Origin: JAVXAG01 sp040307645
GTDB taxonomy: Bacteria > Bacillota > Clostridia > Peptostreptococcales > Anaerovoracaceae
Reading direction: 5' to 3'
DNA length: 57,198 bases
Assembly (NCBI GenBank): GCA_040307645.1
Contig: JAWRJF010000042.1
Location: 1-57,198 of the forward strand
Shown piece after piece: positions 44,670 through 52,210 of the stretch. The stretch's first letter is position 1, and every line of letters starts with the position of its first letter. A program made the position numbers and the translations under genes. The notes beneath the pieces are model-generated. The model worked only from the letters and a program-made list of their open reading frames with translations. It made no database searches and was not told where the DNA came from.

Positions 44670-45849
44670 ATTCCACTTTTATTTCCTCATTAACCTCTTC
44701 TAAAGATATATCGTTCTCCCTTGCTATCTTTGCAAGGTTATCAAATTCCACCTTGACCCTTTTCACTCCAAAACCCTCAGAAGTCTTTATATTTACCTTT
44801 CCAAATGATGTTTCAACCTCTTCTGAATACCTGTCAAGAACCCATCTTTTGCATCGATATTCTCTAACTCCCAAAGTAGATGTATGTTTGAAAAAAATTT
44901 CCAGCATTGTTTCCTTGTCTTTTTCATTACATATGCATACAAGTTTTGTCCCGGGCCTAGATTTCTTCATTACAATAGGTTCCCCATAAGCATCTAAGGC
45001 CCCCTTTTCCATAAATGTTTCAATAGCAAAACCCATTGCCTCTGCAGTCATATCATCTAAGTTGGCAGCAAGCTCAACGATTTGATCCGTCCTATCTTTT
45101 TCCTTACCAATAATTGCCCTAACGCAATTAGCCTTATGGAAATCCTTTGTTCCCATTCCATATCCCACTGCCGACATCTTCATTTCCGGCATTGGTCCAA
45201 ATTCATCTGCAAAGTGTTTTACTATTGCCGCTCCTGTTGGTGTGCATAGTTCTCCCGAAACGTCTCCAGAATATATAGGTATTTCTTGTAGTATCAAAGC
45301 TGTAGCAGGTGCGGGCACCGGCAATATGCCATGAGCGCATTTTACCTGTCCACTCCCCACATGGATAGGGGAAACTACTATCTTATCGGCATTTATTTTG
45401 TCAAGCAAAATACAGTTTCCTACAATATCTACAATAGCATCAATATTTCCCACCTCATGAAAATGTATCTGATCTACCTTCTTTTCATGAACCTTACCCT
45501 CTGCTTCAGCAATAATCTTATATACCTCTATTGCATTGCTTTTCACCGTTTCAGAGACGTTTAAGCTGTTAATTATTGTATTTATATCTTCAAGGCTATT
45601 ATGTTCGTGGTGGTGATGATGGTGATCATGGTTATCATGCCCTTCTTTTTCACCATTAATTAAAACCTCCATATAGGTGCCCCAAATTCCGCATTTTTCC
45701 ATCTTCCTAGACTTTACTAAAGCCCCCTTTATATTAAGACTATTAATTTCTTTCAAAAACTCTTCTTTGTCAGGGATAATTTCATATAAAGCAGACATTA
45801 ACATATCGCCTGCAATCCCCATACTGCACTCTAAATATAGTGTCTTCAT
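44641..45849 (-). CDS. larC: Nickel insertion protein LarC
   Basis: CTP-dependent metallochaperone that inserts nickel into the pincer cofactor precursor. 402 residues in one uninterrupted frame, whereas Lactobacillus plantarum needs a ribosomal frameshift to join LarC1 and LarC2. MKTLYLECSMGIAGDMLMSAL is the usual start; a His-rich stretch (HDNHDHHHHHHEHN, about residues 73-86) could bind nickel. IHFHEVGNIDAIVDIVG and ELCTPTGAAIVK are family segments. Confidence 0.95.
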   Translation of the reverse strand: MKTLYLECSMGIAGDMLMSALYEIIPDKEEFLKEINSLNIKGALVKSRKMEKCGIWGTYMEVLINGEKEGHDNHDHHHHHHEHNSLEDINTIINSLNVSETVKSNAIEVYKIIAEAEGKVHEKKVDQIHFHEVGNIDAIVDIVGNCILLDKINADKIVVSPIHVGSGQVKCAHGILPVPAPATALILQEIPIYSGDVSGELCTPTGAAIVKHFADEFGPMPEMKMSAVGYGMGTKDFHKANCVRAIIGKEKDRTDQIVELAANLDDMTAEAMGFAIETFMEKGALDAYGEPIVMKKSRPGTKLVCICNEKDKETMLEIFFKHTSTLGVREYRCKRWVLDRYSEEVETSFGKVNIKTSEGFGVKRVKVEFDNLAKIARENDISLEEVNEEIKVEYAKYLETKN

Positions 45850-46604
45850 TATTTTACCTCCATATTATTTATAAGATTGGCTAAATACCCTGCTCCAAAT
45901 CCGTTGTCAATATTAACTACACTTACACCGCTTGCGCAGGAGTTTAACATGGAAAGCAATGCTGTAACCCCACCAAAAGAAGTTCCATATCCAACACTTG
46001 TAGGAACTGCAATAACAGGACAATCCGCAAGACCGCCTATAACGCTGGCAAGAGCCCCTTCCATCCCTGCTATTGCAATAATCACCCTAGCATTCATAAT
46101 AGATTCAACATTAGAGAGAAGTCTATGTATACCTGCAACACCTACATCATATAAACGTTCAACATTGTTACCTAGAATTTCAGCTGTCAGCGCTGCTTCT
46201 TCGGCAACAGGAATATCACTTGTTCCTCCTGTTGCAACTAAAATTTTCCCTTGAATTTTAGGTTCTATTTTATCTCCCACAAGACCTATTTTTGCCTCTT
46301 CAAAATAAGTAAATGGAATAGAGTGCCTCATATACTCTGCAGCATCCTTTGACATTTTTGTTATTAGAATAGTCTTCTGCCCACTGTTCCATAGTGTCTC
46401 TGATATTTTCCGTATCTGCTCAGGTGTTTTACTAGCTCCATATACAATCTCGCTAGTACCTTGTCTAAGCCCACGATGATGATCAAGTTTTGCAATATCT
46501 ATATTCTCGAAAGGTTCCATCTTCAATTTCAGTAGGGCCTCATCAACAGTCAATCGGCCCTCAGAAACTCCAGTTAACAACTGTTTTATCTGATCTTTAT
46601 TCAT
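45849..46604 (-). CDS. larB: Nickel-pincer cofactor biosynthesis protein LarB
   Basis: Carboxylates and hydrolyses nicotinic acid adenine dinucleotide to start cofactor synthesis. 251 residues with a PurE-like C-terminal domain (ILVATGGTSDIPVAEEAA, IAGMEGALASVIGGL, AVPTSVGYG). One-base overlap with larC and an 8-base overlap with larE mark a tight operon. Confidence 0.95.
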   Translation of the reverse strand: MNKDQIKQLLTGVSEGRLTVDEALLKLKMEPFENIDIAKLDHHRGLRQGTSEIVYGASKTPEQIRKISETLWNSGQKTILITKMSKDAAEYMRHSIPFTYFEEAKIGLVGDKIEPKIQGKILVATGGTSDIPVAEEAALTAEILGNNVERLYDVGVAGIHRLLSNVESIMNARVIIAIAGMEGALASVIGGLADCPVIAVPTSVGYGTSFGGVTALLSMLNSCASGVSVVNIDNGFGAGYLANLINNMEVK

Positions 46605-47349
46605 GCTTTCTCTCCTCCAAATCTAAAAGGATCATATCAAAATACTCCTTTAATATGTCGATTATTTCTTTCCTTTTCTCAACAACCAGATAGAGTTGTT
46701 GTTCTCTAACTTGCAATCTGGCACCCCTATCAATAATCCTAACTCTAAAATCGCTGAAACCAAGTTGTGACAGCCTAAACTCAGCATTTTCCACTTTTTT
46801 CAAATCCTCAACGGTTATAGTCCTCCCCTCAGGAATACGAGTTGCTAAACAAGCATAGGATGGCTTTTCCCAAGTAAATAGCTTTGCAATTTTCGATTCG
46901 CCTCTTACCCTCTCCTTGTCTATGCCACATTCCTTCAGTGGAGAAAGCACTTTCAGTTCTGCTAAGGCCTTCATACCCGGTCTTTCTTTAGGATTGTCTG
47001 ATGCATTTGTACCGTCAATAATGCAGCTATATCCATCTCTGTCTGCAGCTTTCTTCAATTCTGTAAATATTTTTTGCTTACAGTAGTAACAACGGTCTTT
47101 AGGATTTTTTGATACTTGGTGACAAGACAACACATCACATTCAATAACCTCCAAAGGCACAACTAGCTGCTTCGCCAGCCTTTTTGCATCTTCAAGTTCA
47201 AACTCAGGCTGAAACTGACTTTTTATAAAATAAGCTTTTATATCTGCCCCATTATTCCTTGCTTCATACATAAGATATGCAGAATCTGTTCCTCCAGAAA
47301 AAGCCAGAGCCACCTTGTTGTATCTGCGGAAAAAGTCTTTTAGTTCCAT
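46597..47349 (-). CDS. larE: Sulfurtransferase LarE
   Basis: PP-loop ATPase that adds sulfur to the pincer precursor. 250 residues: PP-loop ALAFSGGTDSAYL, then KDRCYYCKQKIF and PSYACLATRIPEGR. Cys in the ACLATR motif corresponds to the sulfur-donor Cys of L. plantarum LarE; the additional CYYC pair suggests the cluster-binding three-Cys form, which would not be consumed in the reaction (inference). First gene of the operon; AAGGAAGG precedes the ATG. Confidence 0.93.
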   Translation of the reverse strand: MELKDFFRRYNKVALAFSGGTDSAYLMYEARNNGADIKAYFIKSQFQPEFELEDAKRLAKQLVVPLEVIECDVLSCHQVSKNPKDRCYYCKQKIFTELKKAADRDGYSCIIDGTNASDNPKERPGMKALAELKVLSPLKECGIDKERVRGESKIAKLFTWEKPSYACLATRIPEGRTITVEDLKKVENAEFRLSQLGFSDFRVRIIDRGARLQVREQQLYLVVEKRKEIIDILKEYFDMILLDLEERKHE

Positions 47350-47378
47350 ATATTAATTCCTTCCTTATTATTAATTTC

Positions 47379-47440
47379 AAAAAAAATAAAAGCCACCAAA
47401 GGTAGACGTCTTCTTCAAAAAACGTCAGCGCCTTCGTGGC
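47379..47440 (-). terminator. Attenuator-like terminator ahead of larE
   Basis: On the minus strand GCCAC and GTGGC close a stem with AAGG/CCTT and GACGT/ACGTC inside, followed by TTTTATTTTTTTT. It ends only about 30 bases before the larE ATG, and that short stretch holds only the ribosome site, so larE transcription must start upstream and pass through it. It may end the iron operon and also control the lar genes. No known riboswitch class is assigned. Confidence 0.6.
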
Positions 47441-47571
47441 ATTAATTTATAAATGTGAAATTCCGCCTATGTATTTGTTTTTTCTTCTTGAAAAAATTAT
47501 ATTATGATTAAGGCCAGTTTTCTTTATTCACTATATAGCATAAATTATGGCAAATATATAATCAAGTGTTT

Positions 47572-47940
47572 TTATAATTTTTTTTCAAGAAATTGTTTTA
47601 TTCCCCTGTATGTAATATCACTTATAACGTGTTCAACTTTGCATGCATCTATTTCTGCAGTCCTTTGATCTACCTTACCGCATTCCCTAAAAAGTCTAAT
47701 TAAGGTTTGCCGCTTTCTAATAACTCTTGAAGCAACGTCCTTCCCCTTATCACTTAAATAAACATTTTTACTATGGTCACACTTAACGTAACCTTCTCTT
47801 CTTAAAATCCCTAATGCCCTGCTGACGCTTGCTCGAGAGTATCCCAGATAATTTGCAATATCCACACTCTTTACAGGTTTTGATGAATTATCACTTAAAA
47901 CCAATATGGTTTCAAGATAATTTTCTTTCGATTCTGTCAT
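47572..47940 (-). CDS. DtxR-family metal-dependent repressor
   Basis: 122 residues: winged helix (SVDIANYLGYSRASVSRALG, RREGYV) and the metal-binding dimerisation helices (DACKVEHVISDITYRGI); no SH3-like third domain. The ATG at 47940 follows GGAGGG. Last gene of the feo operon and the likely reader of the GTTAGT/ACTAAC sites at 51652 and 51110. Iron or manganese is the probable co-repressor. Confidence 0.88.
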   Translation of the reverse strand: MTESKENYLETILVLSDNSSKPVKSVDIANYLGYSRASVSRALGILRREGYVKCDHSKNVYLSDKGKDVASRVIRKRQTLIRLFRECGKVDQRTAEIDACKVEHVISDITYRGIKQFLEKKL

Positions 47941-47956
47941 CGGGTACTCCCTCCTT

Positions 47957-48450
47957 CTATGCCATATTTCTCGTAAGCTCCTCAACAGTTTTACCCCTTG
48001 ACCATTGAGAATAATACACAGTATAGCACCTTTTATATCTCTCGAAAATATTCCTGGCCTTTCTTTCATCGCTATATACCTTCCAATAGCCCGTATATTT
48101 ACGTTCTTTTTTTTCTATAAAACCCAGAACATCCTCAGGCGGATATCCCAAAAACAAACCAATTTCATGAGGGAAAATATTTTGTTGTCTTAATTTTGCC
48201 GCAAGATGTGCGACACATTGAGTAGGGCTTTTATATGTATACCCACAGGATTTCAGCAAATCCAATGCTATTTTATCTTTTAAATCTGCCTCTAACCGCT
48301 TTGGAGAGTATACATATATCAAAGCCTTTTTTTCTGAATACCTTAATGGCAGGATCCTTAAGCCTTTTGGAACAAGTTTCTGATTAAATTTCCAGTCTTT
48401 AATCCTGCCAGTGTAGGCGAGCAATGCTTTATCATCATTTCTTCCGACAT
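47957..48450 (-). pseudogene. DUF3793 gene with frameshift/deletion
   Basis: From ATG 48450 one frame reads MSEEMMIKHCSPTLAGLKTGN, the usual start of DUF3793 proteins, but it soon stops. A second frame enters at about the same place and continues NQKLVPKGLRILPLRYSEKKALIYVYSP through FLGYPPEDVLGFIEKKERKYTGYWKVY to 47957. The two parts meet with a change of frame and apparently ~20 residues missing. The C-terminal part is open for 155 codons, so loss may be recent, or a shortened protein is made. Lies between fur-like and dtxR genes. Confidence 0.7.
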
Positions 48451-48466
48451 GTCTTCAATAAATCCT

Positions 48467-48736
48467 TTACTCTTTTTTCTTTTCTTTCATTAATCTATAG
48501 GTAGGGCATCTCTCTATAACCCCTATTGTCTCCAAAAGCCCCAAAAGTCTATAAACAGTTGCAATGCCCACATTGGGGTCTATACTTGAGGCTTTATAAT
48601 ATATCTCTTTACAACAAATATATTTTTCTTGCAGGATAACTTTAACAATGAGGAGTCTTTGCTTTGTTATCCTGCAGCCCATATTCCTTAACTCGTCTAA
48701 TATTTGTTCTAACTCTCTATTGGTATTTATGTCCAC
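48467..48736 (-). CDS. Short Fur-family regulator (DNA-binding half only)
   Basis: About 89 residues: Fur winged helix LRNMGCRITKQRLLIVKVIL and GIATVYRLLGLLETIGVIER, then CPTYRLMKEKKKE and stop. The C-terminal metal/dimerisation half of ordinary Fur (about 140 residues) is absent. The GTG at 48736, inside the preceding Cys-rich peptide gene, is the likely start; the ATG at 48769 would only translate that gene out of frame. Confidence 0.78.
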   Translation of the reverse strand: MDINTNRELEQILDELRNMGCRITKQRLLIVKVILQEKYICCKEIYYKASSIDPNVGIATVYRLLGLLETIGVIERCPTYRLMKEKKKE

Positions 48737-48866
48737 AATGCCCACCACAGTCCTTGCAACTGCCACCACATTGAATTGATTTGCCAGCTTTTTTATCTTT
48801 TACCATAGACCTTATAATAAGCCCTACTATTAAAAATAATACTATACCTACAACGACATCTCCCAT
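48717..48866 (-). CDS. FeoB-associated Cys-rich membrane peptide
   Basis: 49 residues. N-terminal membrane span (MGDVVVGIVLFLIVGLIIR) and a C-terminal Cys/Gly cluster (CGGSCKDCGGHCGHKY). This is the FeoB-associated Cys-rich family (FeoC-like position), found right after feoB in Firmicutes. AAAGGGG precedes the ATG. Its last 20 bases overlap the fur-like gene in another frame. Confidence 0.85.
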   Translation of the reverse strand: MGDVVVGIVLFLIVGLIIRSMVKDKKAGKSIQCGGSCKDCGGHCGHKYQ

Positions 48867-48891
48867 AATAATATCCCCTTTCAATCAACTT

Positions 48892-51072
48892 CTACATAGC
48901 CAGTTTTGTTTTTAGCTTATCGCTCTCTTCATAGGATCTAAATAACAGATATAGGAATCCAATTACCATAAATATTGCTACTATAAGTCCTATTGTAAAT
49001 TGTCCTGTTGTAACAAATGTTCCTATTTGGTATACGCAAAGGGACACCGCATATGCAAGTAGGGTTTGGTATCCTATGGCAAACCAGAACCATTTTCCAT
49101 TGTTCATCTCTCTTTTTATTGCTCCAATTGCGGCAAAACATGGTGCACATAGTAAATTAAATACTAAGAAAGAATATGCTGCAGCAGCAGTCATGCTCCC
49201 CGCAAGTTCACCCCATATTTCTATACCATTATCAGCATTTACTTCTGCGAATCCAAATAGTATTCCAAAAGTTCCAACTACATTTTCTTTTGCAATAAGG
49301 CCAGTTACTGCTGCAACTGCTGATTTCCAATCCCCCCAACCAAGAGGTGCAAATAAAGGAGCTAGCACACCACCTACAGCTGCCAATATACTACTATCCA
49401 ACTGAGTTTCCTCAAGCATCTTAAACGATCCATTTATCCAACCGAATCTCATCATGAACCATAATACTATTGTTGATAATAAAATTATTGTTCCGGCTTT
49501 TTTAATAAAGGACCAACTGCGTTCCCACATACTGCTTAAAATAATACCAACTGTAGGCATATGGTATGCAGGAAGTTCCATAACAAATGGTGCAGGATCC
49601 CCTGCAAACATTTTAGTTTTTTTCAAAATAATACCTGAGCAAATAATTGCAGCTATTCCTACAAAATATGCACTAGGCGCTACCCACCATGCTCCATTGA
49701 ATAATGCTCCAGCAATAAGCGCAATAATAGGCAGTTTTGCACTGCATGGAATAAATGTAGTTGTCATTATAGTCATTTTTCTGTCTCTATCATTCTCAAT
49801 AGTCCTTGATGCCATTATTCCCGGTACGCCACATCCGGTACCAATAAGCATCGGAATAAAAGATTTTCCAGATAACCCAAACTTACGGAAAATTCTATCC
49901 ATAATAAATGCAACTCTAGCCATATATCCACATGCTTCTAAAAATCCTAAGAAAAAGAAAAGTACAAGCATTTGTGGAACGAAACCAAGGACTGCACCAA
50001 CTCCTGCCACTATACCATCTAGAATTAAGCTTTGTAGCCAAGGTGAACACCCTGCCGCACTAAGGCCATTATCGAGTAATGTCGGTATACCTGGCACATA
50101 TATAGATTCTATTCCGAACAGGTTCCAGCCCTCTCCAAACAAGCCTTCATTTGCCCAATCTGTTGCCCATCCTCCTACTGTGGTCACAGAAATGTAGTAT
50201 ACTGAAAACATAACTAATGCGAATATAGGTAATGCAAGCCATCTATTTGTTACCACCTTATCTATCTTATCCGATGTGGTTAATTTAGCTTCCTTTTTTC
50301 TAACCACACACTGATCAATAATCGAAGATATATATGAATATCGTTGATTAATAATTATGCTCTCTGCATCGTCATCAAATGTTTGTTCCAAAGTTTCTAT
50401 TTCTTTTGTTATATCCGGAAGAACGTGTAAAGTTTCTGCTATTTTATCATCTGATTCTATAAGCTTTATAGCATAAAAACGTTTTAATTCCTTAGGTATA
50501 CTGGTTTCAAGCTTTCCCTCTACACCTTGTATCTGCATCTCTAATTCAGAGTCAAAACGATGTATTGGGAAATTTTTATTTTTATTTTTAGCCAATTCTC
50601 GGGCCTTATCTACTAGGGAATCGACCCCGGTTCCTTTTAATGCTGATATCTGTACTACTTGACACCCTAAATTTTCACTTAATTTTTCAAGTTTTATATG
50701 TACTCCGTTTTTTTCCATTAAATCCATCATATTAACAGCTATAATAACAGGGATACCTAACTCCATTAACTGTGTTGTAAGATAAAGATTCCTCTCTAAA
50801 TTGGTACCATCAATTATATTTATTATTGCATCTGGTTTTTCGTTTATCAGATAATTACGCGCAACAACCTCCTCTAAAGTGTATGGGGACAAAGAATAAA
50901 TTCCGGGTAAGTCCATAATTATTGTATCCTTGTTTCCCCTTAGCTTTCCTTCCTTTTTCTCTACTGTCACTCCGGGCCAATTTCCAACATACTGGTTAGA
51001 ACCTGTCAAGCTATTGAACAAAGTTGTTTTTCCAGAGTTAGGGTTTCCCGCTAATGCTATTTTAATTGACAT
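48892..51072 (-). CDS. feoB: Ferrous iron transporter B
   Basis: 726 residues. N-terminal GTPase: G1 GNPNSGKTTLFN, G3 DLPGIYSLSPY, G4 NMMDL; then a helical GDI-like region and the membrane part with Gate segments (SCGVP-like GTGCGVPGIMASRT and FIPCSAKLPII). Imports Fe2+ under anaerobic conditions. Has its own possible operator 38 bases upstream. Confidence 0.96.
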   Translation of the reverse strand: MSIKIALAGNPNSGKTTLFNSLTGSNQYVGNWPGVTVEKKEGKLRGNKDTIIMDLPGIYSLSPYTLEEVVARNYLINEKPDAIINIIDGTNLERNLYLTTQLMELGIPVIIAVNMMDLMEKNGVHIKLEKLSENLGCQVVQISALKGTGVDSLVDKARELAKNKNKNFPIHRFDSELEMQIQGVEGKLETSIPKELKRFYAIKLIESDDKIAETLHVLPDITKEIETLEQTFDDDAESIIINQRYSYISSIIDQCVVRKKEAKLTTSDKIDKVVTNRWLALPIFALVMFSVYYISVTTVGGWATDWANEGLFGEGWNLFGIESIYVPGIPTLLDNGLSAAGCSPWLQSLILDGIVAGVGAVLGFVPQMLVLFFFLGFLEACGYMARVAFIMDRIFRKFGLSGKSFIPMLIGTGCGVPGIMASRTIENDRDRKMTIMTTTFIPCSAKLPIIALIAGALFNGAWWVAPSAYFVGIAAIICSGIILKKTKMFAGDPAPFVMELPAYHMPTVGIILSSMWERSWSFIKKAGTIILLSTIVLWFMMRFGWINGSFKMLEETQLDSSILAAVGGVLAPLFAPLGWGDWKSAVAAVTGLIAKENVVGTFGILFGFAEVNADNGIEIWGELAGSMTAAAAYSFLVFNLLCAPCFAAIGAIKREMNNGKWFWFAIGYQTLLAYAVSLCVYQIGTFVTTGQFTIGLIVAIFMVIGFLYLLFRSYEESDKLKTKLAM

Positions 51073-51109
51073 TATATTCTCCTCTCTTTTAGTATTATAA
51101 ATATCGCAA

Positions 51110-51127
51110 GGTTAGTCATGGCTAACC
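51110..51127 (-). promoter_or_regulatory. DtxR-type inverted repeat before feoB
   Basis: GGTTAG (51110-51115) and CTAACC (51122-51127), perfect arms with a 6-base spacer, close to the iron-box pattern of DtxR/IdeR repressors and similar to the site at 51652. Lies between feoA and feoB. Might instead be a weak hairpin, but there is no T-run. Confidence 0.55.
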
Positions 51128-51142
51128 CGACAATAAAAAAAA

Positions 51143-51364
51143 TTAAACTACCTCAATAAGTGATGCATCCGCCTTCCTAATTGACAGTTCATACCCTCTA
51201 ACCTTTACTTCAATAGGATCACCTAGTGGCGCAACTCTTCTTACAAAAATTTCCGTATCTTTAGTAATACCCATATCCATAATGCGCCTTTTAGTAGGTC
51301 CCTTTCCTGATATTTTTTTTACAGTAACTGTATCCCCACATTTTATTTCTTTTAATGTCTGCAT
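51143..51364 (-). CDS. feoA: FeoA domain protein (proximal to feoB)
   Basis: 73 residues, an SH3-like beta barrel: CGDTVTVKKISGKGPTKRRIMDMG, APLGDPIEVKVRGYELSIR. FeoA helps FeoB, probably at its cytosolic side. The second of two FeoA proteins in this operon. Confidence 0.92.
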   Translation of the reverse strand: MQTLKEIKCGDTVTVKKISGKGPTKRRIMDMGITKDTEIFVRRVAPLGDPIEVKVRGYELSIRKADASLIEVV

Positions 51365-51400
51365 ACTATTTTACTTCTCCTTCCACTTATATTAACACCA

Positions 51401-51613
51401 TTAAACCATTATTTTATTTGCCATGTCTTTCCCGATGGCAATTCGCGAATCTTTTATATTTACAATAACATTTCCACCAGTCTTAGAAATTACAATAACC
51501 TTTCCACCGGTAACAAAACCAAGGCTCTCTAAAAACTTTCTAGTCTCGTCTTTACCACCTATTTTTAATATTGTATTTTCCATCCCCGTTGTTGCTATAG
51601 TTAAAGGCATCAT
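51401..51613 (-). CDS. feoA: FeoA domain protein (first copy)
   Basis: 70 residues: LESLGFVTGGKVIVISKTGG and VIVNIKDSRIAIGKDMANKI, a second, diverged FeoA barrel. Tandem FeoA proteins before FeoB are common in clostridia. First gene after the promoter; AAAGGAATT precedes the ATG. Confidence 0.9.
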   Translation of the reverse strand: MMPLTIATTGMENTILKIGGKDETRKFLESLGFVTGGKVIVISKTGGNVIVNIKDSRIAIGKDMANKIMV

Positions 51614-51651
51614 TATAATTCCTTTCTTCGAAATAATTTGTTCTGACAGCG

Positions 51652-51683
51652 GTTAGTATAGACTAACTCCTGATTATTGTCAA
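51652..51683 (-). promoter_or_regulatory. feo promoter with overlapping DtxR-type operator
   Basis: Minus strand: TTGACA (51683-51678), exactly 17 bases, TATACT (51660-51655). The dyad GTTAGT (51652-51657) / ACTAAC (51662-51667) covers the -10 box, so bound repressor would block polymerase. About 39 bases upstream of the first feoA ATG. Confidence 0.8.
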
Positions 51684-51720
51684 TAGTCTTATTGATGTTT
51701 TTTTCTCAATAAACTAAAAG

Positions 51721-51776
51721 TTGGTTCTCAGTCGCGCCCTTACCGGCTCTCACCTCGTGGCTAGATCACTATCGAC
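51721..51776. other. Unexplained GC-rich stretch
   Basis: About 55 bases (around TCGCGCCC, ACCGGC, CACCTCGTGGC) are clearly richer in GC than anything near. No reading frame, tRNA or clean hairpin is seen. It lies between the feo promoter and a decayed gene and may be left from a lost mobile element. The rest of 51684-51796 shows nothing. Confidence 0.4.
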
Positions 51777-51796
51777 AATAAATATAGAATTTAAAA

Positions 51797-52168
51797 TTAG
51801 TTCTTCAGGTATTTTATTGGTGCCAAATCTAATGATACCTGTTCACTGCCAAACCCGTCACTAAAAAGATCATTTTAATTTTTAGTTATTTCAAATGTTG
51901 ATGGATTTAAATGTACTATATTACCTTTGGTTGTTTTATAATCTATTGCATATGATGGTAATAACGTTGTCTCTTTTTGTTGAGATTGATAAATCACTGT
52001 CGATGATGAAGGAGGTATCTTCGATATCTTCTCATCAATTGCTGCAAATGCCATTGTAGATGTTCCGAAAATCACACATACTTCATCGCAACAATATTTT
52101 ACTCCCAAAGTTGAAATTATTATTATGCACAGTTCTAAATTATTGGAATTAAAATAGGAAGCCCACAT
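51797..52168 (-). pseudogene. Decayed small secreted protein gene
   Basis: Open from ATG 52168 for 97 residues, then TAA at 51877-51875, after which the same frame continues with SDGFGSEQVSLDLAPIKYLKN to a second stop at 51797, which looks like the original end. The part VCVIFGTSTMAFAAIDEK resembles the end of a signal peptide, yet it lies in the middle, after the repeat-encoded CIIIISTLGVKYCCDE. No family is recognised. Confidence 0.5.
52082..52141 (-). repeat. Direct repeat copy A (about 60 bp)
   Basis: Matches 54444-54503 in the same orientation at about 46 of 60 positions without gaps, including GCAACAATAT, TTACTCC and TTATGCA. Encodes C-III-xxGV-YCC-E in both copies when read on the minus strand. 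The two copies bracket the kinase/HTH pair. Confidence 0.6.
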
Positions 52169-52210
52169 TTAAGTTGACTTCCTTACTACTATATATTATA
52201 TAGTATTTAA

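Noticed and set aside
45600..45650. Repetitive CAT/ATG stretch (GTGGTGATGATGG) as a microsatellite
   Set aside because: It encodes the His-rich metal-binding loop of LarC in frame.
49454..50197. 247-codon plus-strand frame inside feoB
   Set aside because: Antisense shadow of feoB; its composition mirrors the membrane codons and no start site supports it.
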